Both the position numbers and the translations under genes were made by a program. Shown here one piece after another: positions 57,510 through 64,000 of a DNA stretch of 64,000 nt. Every line of letters begins with the position of its first letter. The stretch's first letter is position 1. Origin of the DNA: Dichetophora obliterata (Eukaryota; Arthropoda; Insecta; Diptera; Sciomyzidae). The DNA lies in NCBI GenBank assembly GCA_963920525.1, contig OY986435.1:270725574-270789573 (forward strand). The letters are read 5' to 3'. The notes beneath the pieces were generated by a model that saw only the letters and a list, made by a program, of their open reading frames with translations, had not been told where the DNA came from and did not search any database.

Positions 57510-59020
57510 TTGTTCCATTTATGTTTTAAATTTCTCCCTTTTTTAATTTTCAAAAATGAAAAATTAAGCGTCAATTACTTCGCATTGTAAGATTTGGATT
57601 TTAATTTCTCAAAGTTATTTAGTGGCATTAAGACTTCGCTTCTAGTCTCAACCGTCGCTCAGGTGCGAATACGAAGCAAAGTCAGTTAGTCAAAACTCAA
57701 AACACTCATAAACTTTCGGTAGCATTACACCTTCGCTTCTAAACTCAGGGGCATCTTCCAGTCGGAGATCGAACCAAAACAAAGTTTTCACAGATTTTAC
57801 AATTTCAGAGAAGTTTTCAGAAATCTTGAATAGAAATGCTTATTTTTTAATCAGAAATGATATCAATCCTTAATTTTCAAAGCAAAATGGATATTATTTC
57901 ACACCAGATTTCATCAAGCATTGAAATTGCTGACCACTGGGGATGATTAAAAATATTTTTTTACGTGATATGAAAAAAATTCAGATAAAACAATTAAAAA
58001 TTTCCTTACATTTTTCATATTTTTTCGCACGAATTTGTGGACATATTTTTTTATTAAATGTCTCGTAAGCGGGAGCAATAAAAAAAAATTGAGCTGAATT
58101 CTGAATGTTGCAAGTTTAATTTAATTGAAATCGTTTTTACTTCACTTCACTACAAAATCACCATAATAGCTGTGTTTTAAAATGTACTGAATGCAATGCA
58201 ATCGCATAGTTATTATTGTGATTTTTTACCATGAAAACAGCATGTAAAACAACGATTTTGTACTGTTTTTTTTTAACAGAAGTGTTAATGCTTAAAATTG
58301 GATAGCTCGCAATGTCTGTAACAGATTCCAACAAAACAATATTTTTTGATTTATAATTAACCAAGCTTTTATATTCAAATATTATCAAACAATAGTGTGC
58401 TTCATCCCAGCATTTGCTTACAAATTTATGTCAAAGTGAGCAAAAAATTAAACATTTAAAGGATTTAAAATTGTTTAATTATAAACTTTTGCATTTCATT
58501 TAAAATGTAAAGGATTTATAATTGTTTTATTTGTAACTTTGACATTTAATTTAAAATGTTATAAAATAAAACATCGTTGAAAGGGTTCATTATTAGCAAA
58601 TAAAAAAATTTTCCTTTTGTAAATTCAGCTAACGTAAGCAAATTTAAATACTAAATATTAGAATACCTTTAAAAAACTACTGATACTAATTGGTTGATGG
58701 TCTTTTGGGTTAACATGTGAGCTTTTGTCTGCCTCATGAATTAAAATAACGTTCACGTTATGCCAGTGTTTGAGAATGCAGTTCAGCTCTAGGCAGCTTA
58801 GCAAGATCTCCAGAAGCCACTCCTTAGTGACACCATACGACTCTGGAATTTCAATAAACTATAACGTCTGCTTCTGGTGACTTAAACGGCTTAAAGCTTG
58901 TAATTGCATATTTGAGTTTCATTTTTGTGAGTATTTCTAGGGATTTATCCACAAATGGTAAATGATTTTTCTAATTTGGAGCGTTAACTATGTATGAATA
59001 TACCGGAATGTGAGTTTCTG
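57510..59020. other. Intergenic; short 57-bp duplication
   Basis: Only structure seen is a tandem pair at 58448-58560 (aaaggattta-aattgtttta ... cattt-atttaaaatgt). Otherwise no feature. Confidence 0.45.
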
Positions 59021-59023
59021 CTA

Positions 59024-60104
59024 CACGCAGAGAAAAAACATAGTTGCAACAACCATGTTTTAAGAGGATCATAGTATGATTCGGATTATGATTGTTGCTA
59101 ACATGTTCTTAAACATATAATGTTTTCTTTGATCATGATAAAATGATTACAACAACCATATTTAGAAAAGGAACTTTTTTGTAGGAACCAAAATATTATT
59201 GAAACAATCAAAAGGATCCAGAATATTATTGAAACAATAATTTTATTTTTTATTATTTTAATGCACTCCAATTTCCACAGCTATTAATTAAGATATCTTC
59301 CAAAGGTTTGCCATTGACTAGGCTGAACAGAAATATTAATTCAATTGAAAAATCTTTTTGATAAAATTTTCTGTCCGAGCTGGGGTTTGAACCGCGGCTT
59401 TTTCGCTTACGAGCCACGCACACTACCAGTAAGCCACAGCCACTACTACCGCTCGCCTGACTAATGCTATTCATAAACATGATACATTAAGTGCATTGTC
59501 ACAAAAATAGCAATATTTGTGATAAACAAAATATGGTCAGAATTGCGAAATATGTTTACGGTAAAAAGAAACATGTTTGCTACAATTTAAGTCGAAAATG
59601 TCACTTTTCTGCGTGCTGTTTTTAGGATCAGGCGATTTAAAACAAAACACAATAATTGCACAGTTGACAAACGAAACGGCACATAGCCAGGAATCGATAA
59701 AACTTATTGTGTCTGAATGAAGTGAAAGTTTTTCCTGCAAACTGTTCAGACACAATAAATTCTTTCGATTTTTGGTTATGTTCTGCTTCGTTAGCCAACA
59801 AGCAAAGAATAGTTCAGACAAACATTCAAAATTCTAATATGTTTGTCTCTAAAATAATATTCATATTTATCATGATTGACTGAACTACAACATTTTTGTT
59901 GCAACTAATAGTTGAGGCAATCATAGTATGTTGACGATTTCAACTAAGTTATGATTTCAACTATAATGTTATTTTTGGTACCACCATTAGTAAATAATGA
60001 CTTTATTAAGGCAAACATTTGTGTTTGCAGAAATAATACAATAATTTTAATAAACAAATTATTATTGCGGCAATCATGTCTCAACCATGTCTTTTCTCTG
60101 CGTG
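59024..60104. mobile_element. 1.08-kb TIR element carrying a tRNA-like sequence
   Basis: Ends cacgcagagaaaaaacatag (left) and, read inward, cacgcagagaaaagacatgg (right), with TA at 59022-59023 and 60105-60106. Repeated aacaatcat/catgttt words run through the interior. It contains a tRNA-like stretch (59371-59446, minus) and an internal hairpin (ttattgtgtctgaa 59704 / ttcagacacaataa 59746). No transposase. Confidence 0.75.
59371..59446 (-). pseudogene. tRNA-like sequence inside the TIR element
   Basis: A-box-like tggcttactggtagtg, loop ctcgtaa (would-be anticodon CGU) and B box ggttcaaacc. Stems are imperfect, so a functional tRNA is unlikely. The 75-codon ORF over it is a by-product. Confidence 0.5.
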
Positions 60105-60106
60105 TA

Positions 60107-63100
60107 CAAATATCAGAGATTTCACAATGTTGGTGGTCCAAGTACCATCTTCCTTTTTCGTTAAGCTTGGGTTGAAGGGAATCGTAGCTAGAATTTTTCT
60201 AAGTTTTCACAACCTCAGAGGCTAGTTTTTCACAAAAATCATTCAGGACTATCTCAATTCATTCTTGTATTCTTGATCTTTAATTAAACACAAATTATGA
60301 GACAGAATACATTAGCATATAAGAATAATGTTCTTTTGCTTGCTGCACATAAAGTAACTTAACAATTAAATTATAAAGAGGTATAACAACATTGAAAGTC
60401 AGTTTGTAGTTCGTCCACGTATCTTTGGATACATTGACCTTTGCCTTATTGAAGAGTTTTTTAAACTAATTTTGTAGCTTCTCAATTTATTTTTTCCACC
60501 AGGGTGGCTTTCGCTTCCCCTTTGGTATTTTTAGCAATTATTTTTCACAAATAGCAAAAATCAAGTATATTGTATTGCATATTTGTTAAAAAAACCACAG
60601 TTTCTAAAATTGGGATGCCTTGCAACGTAGGCCGATTACGGTTAGTCCTTCTTAAATGTTAGAGAAATTTATATATAAATTGAGATTGAAATTTAAAAAA
60701 TTTTTGTGAAAACCACACCCCATAAAAAGTCATGAAAATAATTTAATAACCAAGCCCTATAATTCTGTAGGACATGGCTGTGGACGATTTCTACTTTGGT
60801 CAAGTAGAAGATTAGAAAACAATACTTTTTTTAATAACTTTACAAAGAGATTTACTTTGAAATTTTAAAATATTTTTGTAGGATTTTTTTTAGAATTTTT
60901 TAACTTTTTTTTAGTTTATTTTAACTTGCAGTTCATTGATTTATACAAGAACTTAACATTTAAAAATTAATATTTAATAGCTATATAATACACCCATATT
61001 TTATTATAGGTAAAAAAGAGATTTAATTATGTTCATTTAACGTAAAAAACTACTTTTTCAAAACTTTATGAAACATTTTAACGACAAGAGCAATTATTTG
61101 TTACATAATTAAAATTGTATTTGTTGATTAACAACAAAAGGAATGATGTGTGTTTACCTTGGATTTCACAGCCTTCCACAAAAATTTCAGATCACTTCAT
61201 TCGCAATCAATAAGAGCACCTAGTTTCATTATTTCATTATGGCTAACTTTTCTATATACATACATGCAGACACACATACATACATATATAAAGTAATGAG
61301 TTTATTTTGTTTTTTTTTTTTATCGTGGATCAGTTCAACCAAGTTAATTGGCCATGTCACGTCAAAGTAAATTTTTTCTGCTCTAGGAAGTTCTTATCGT
61401 AAACCTTTATCAATTCTTTAACGCTTTTCATGCTTTACTCCATCTTTCATCAACCACTTCTTCAATGCCATGCTGCTTTGCCTTCTCAATCAAGTTCAAC
61501 GATAAAATATAATAAACAAAAAGTTTGCTTCAAACCTACGTTAAAACTTACTTAGCTAAACTCACACCTAAACACACCCACTCACACTCACACTTGAACA
61601 CTTTCAATAACCCATTTCTGGATTAAAATGCCAAACACTAGTAAAGAATTCTCGTAGGTGTAGTGTCGACACGACTAGAGGCCAAATGTAAGTCGTGTCT
61701 TATTAGCGTTGCGCCAACACCAAGGCTCGAACCCACCGACAATTGTCGTCAGTGTATGGTCGTTAGTATATATATGTTTATGAACGTATGCTAGTGTTGC
61801 TTTTTGCGCCGTCATTTCAATGACATGTAGCGCTTCGCTTTTATATTAATGTTAGCCTAGAGCATTTCTCAACAGCAGATCAACCACCCGACAGAAAGAC
61901 ATGCTACTAACTATTGCTTTGTTGTGTTCTTACAAGCAAGACGCAGTAGAACTGCGCTCTTTTGGTCGACAGCACATCAAGTCGTCATGTTGAAAGGTTA
62001 ACCCTTTCTAAATTGCTACTTAAGGATTTTATACATATTAATTCCTAGACACACATCGACACAAACAAATATATGCCTCAGTCGATACAAACTAATGCAG
62101 ACATTTGTGTCCATATGTGTGTGACAAGCACACACAAACATGACCTTTCTTTGCCAGCCAATAAAATTATTCTTGTTTTGTGTTTTTTGAAAACATATAA
62201 TTTTTCGCTTTTCATTGTATGCAGCAAGCAGCTGGTGCTTGCTTCAACAACTTCTACAAGTGTTTAATAGCTTCAGGAATCACACAGTAGTCGGGTGTCC
62301 TTGACGTCGAAGTCAATGGAAAAAGCGTCAAAACATCATATTTACAAATGTTTCCTAGACAAATGTGTCTAGTGCATCATATCATAAAGTAGATAAAAAG
62401 AGACAAAGCCTTTGCTTATAAATTTAGCAAAGTGCTTAAAATTTAATAGCTTATTTAAAGGCTATTGGCTATAAAAGCGTTAATTTTCGCTTGTTAATTT
62501 GAAGAAGTAAGCTCTTTCTGTTTGTTAGTATTCACACACTTTGTTGCAAAATAAACAAATTTACACTTAATTTCAACTTTGCAGATTAACCTACTTTCAG
62601 CTCAGCTTCAATGCACATCAACCAATCTATAGTGAAAGTTTTGAAATTTATGATCATTGCTATTATATTAAAATGAGTAGCTAGCGAAAATAAAGATTAT
62701 AAAAACAACGATAAATAAACGTTTATGCTAAGAAAAAAAAACTGCAAAAATTTTTCTTATTTTTAAGCTTGCAAAGTTTGCAATATGTTGCATCCTCTTC
62801 TATGAAGCTGTTAAATTTTTAGTTTAATTCAGTTCAACATGACGTATGAGTAACATTTAACACAAAGTTTATCTGAGTTTCTAAGTTTTACAGAGTTGAT
62901 GTTGCAAAAGTTTGCTCAGAAAATTTTGTAATTTGTAAAAATAATTTAGTTATGAATTGAATGAGTTAGTTATGAAGTTTCATGAGCTTGTGCATAAAAT
63001 TAGAGAAAAAACCACTTTTGAGTTTTGAGCTCTAAGACTGTCCTTGCTTGGGTTTTTAATACAATTAAATAGACTGAAACGAAATTGGTTTCAGTTCAGC

Positions 63101-63649
63101 GGCGATTTTAATTTTTCATTGTATTTGAGGAGTGGCCAAACAGAACAGTGTCCTTTAATAGTTTTAAGTAAGGTTTATTTAATGGAATCGTGTTCATTTA
63201 AAAAATCTAAATAATTTCAATTTGAGACATTTCCAGAAGACTCTAATATCCTTATTCTGGTGATTGACAATTACAATTAATTGTTAAGATGTCTTATTCT
63301 AAAATGTAATCGAATGCTTATAGCTTGACAAAGCTGCCAGCACAAAAAAAATATTCACAACAAAAAATATTGCGAAACATTTTAGAAGTTTGCAACTCCA
63401 TGGACCAAAAAATAGCACATAAACTGCACTGGCTGATGCATTCACAATTGTCAATCAGAATAAGGCCATAAATGTCATACTTTTTTGAAACCAAAAGTGA
63501 AGGTTTTAATTACGATCAGTTATTTCAAAGAGACCTCAACAGTTTTTTGTAACTACTGAAAAATTTTATCAACTAGAACTAAGAGCTTTTCACGTGAAGC
63601 AGACAATGAAAAAATTACAGATTCTGGATTTTGTTCCAGAGAGCGACAT
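60107..63649. other. Intergenic, no gene seen
   Basis: 61560-62100 is somewhat richer in GC. It has a 9-bp perfect hairpin gacacgact / agtcgtgtc (61668-61700) and a B-box-like word on the minus strand (gggttcgagcctt, about 61724-61736) without an A box. No splice-bounded ORF recognised. Confidence 0.35.
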
Positions 63650-63974
63650 ATGACCATTAGGGCGGGTCAATTTGTATGGACGAATTTTTTGGAGGTCTGG
63701 CTCAGCGAAATTCGTAAAATACATGTAATTTCAAGACTTTTTCTCCACTACAGCATATACAAATTCTAAAAAAAAGCTGTGCGGACTTTCGTAAATAGAT
63801 TTTGTTCTCAATTATAAAATATGAATGTATGAATGTATGTGTATGAATCTATTTACGAAAGTCCGCACAGCTTTTTTTCAGAATTTGTATATGCTGTAGT
63901 GGAGAAAAAGTCTTGAAATTACATGTATATTACGAATTTCGCTGAGCCAGAATTTGACCCGCCCTAATGACCAT
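63650..63974. mobile_element. hAT MITE, near-perfect palindrome, 8-bp duplication
   Basis: Element 63658-63966 starts tagggcgggtcaa and ends ttgacccgcccta. Exact 8-bp direct repeats atgaccat flank it (63650-63657, 63967-63974). Arms of about 130 bp are almost perfectly complementary (for example gctgtgcggactttcgtaaa at 63776 against 63852-63871), with a short tgaatgtatg centre. The low divergence suggests youth. Confidence 0.92.
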
Positions 63975-64000
63975 ATGTGAGGTGGCATACGACCAATTAT

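Noticed and set aside
59253..59480. 75-codon ORF with RGSNPSSDR
   Set aside because: Translation across a tRNA-like sequence; the motif is a typical by-product of a B box.
1..64000. LTR retrotransposon or endogenous retrovirus
   Set aside because: I looked for paired direct LTRs, primer sites and gag/pol/env motifs; none was convincing. The direct repeats seen are target duplications or dispersed copies.

Overview
This window looks like AT-rich, gene-poor chromosomal DNA from a higher dipteran fly. The support is intron-style splice signals, (AAC/GTT)n-containing repeats, RTE and CR1/jockey-like non-LTR retrotransposons, and mariner, hAT and piggyBac-type elements. A tephritid-like fly is my guess from style only. 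No intact host protein-coding gene is evident. Almost everything recognisable is repetitive or a transposon relic, and most ORFs of 60-120 codons are chance readings of repeats.

Layout. 1-6280 is dominated by an inverted tandem array of a ~578-bp monomer: about 2.7 units in one orientation, then about 7.1 in the other. The array is flanked by a 15-bp direct repeat. 7.6-10.4 kb and 14.2-15.1 kb are inverted copies of another repeat. 15.1-18.3 kb holds a tRNA-like/SINE relic, a piggyBac-type non-autonomous element with TTAA-like ends, and a CR1/jockey-type LINE that lost its catalytic FADD box. That LINE is nested in an older dispersed repeat. 18.4-22.1 kb is a hAT transposase pseudogene interrupted by a long-TIR foldback element, which is itself interrupted by a 1.09-kb mariner-like transposon. 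All three layers can be dated by TA duplications and frame continuity.

22.4-28.3 kb contains several degenerate repeats. 29.05-31.63 kb is an RTE-like LINE with a 20-bp target-site duplication, split by a 400-bp MITE. 32-35.2 kb has a dispersed palindromic repeat and a 2.1-kb element with ~260-bp terminal inverted repeats. 37.2-41.95 kb has several TIR elements, one carrying a tRNA-like sequence.

42.0-43.3 kb on the minus strand holds the only exon-like blocks with good splice sites: a possible host gene fragment of unknown function. 44.8-46.7 kb is a foldback-like element built from repeated GAAATAAGGCCCC modules. 46.7-47.1 kb has relics of a widespread uncharacterised transposon-associated protein. 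47.3-47.9 kb and 63.66-63.97 kb are hAT MITEs with perfect 8-bp duplications. 55.3-57.5 kb is a composite of two tandem arrays (~136 bp and ~130 bp). 59.0-60.1 kb is another TIR element containing a tRNA-like sequence.

The genes do not cooperate in a pathway. The window records successive transposon invasions, with nesting giving a relative chronology.
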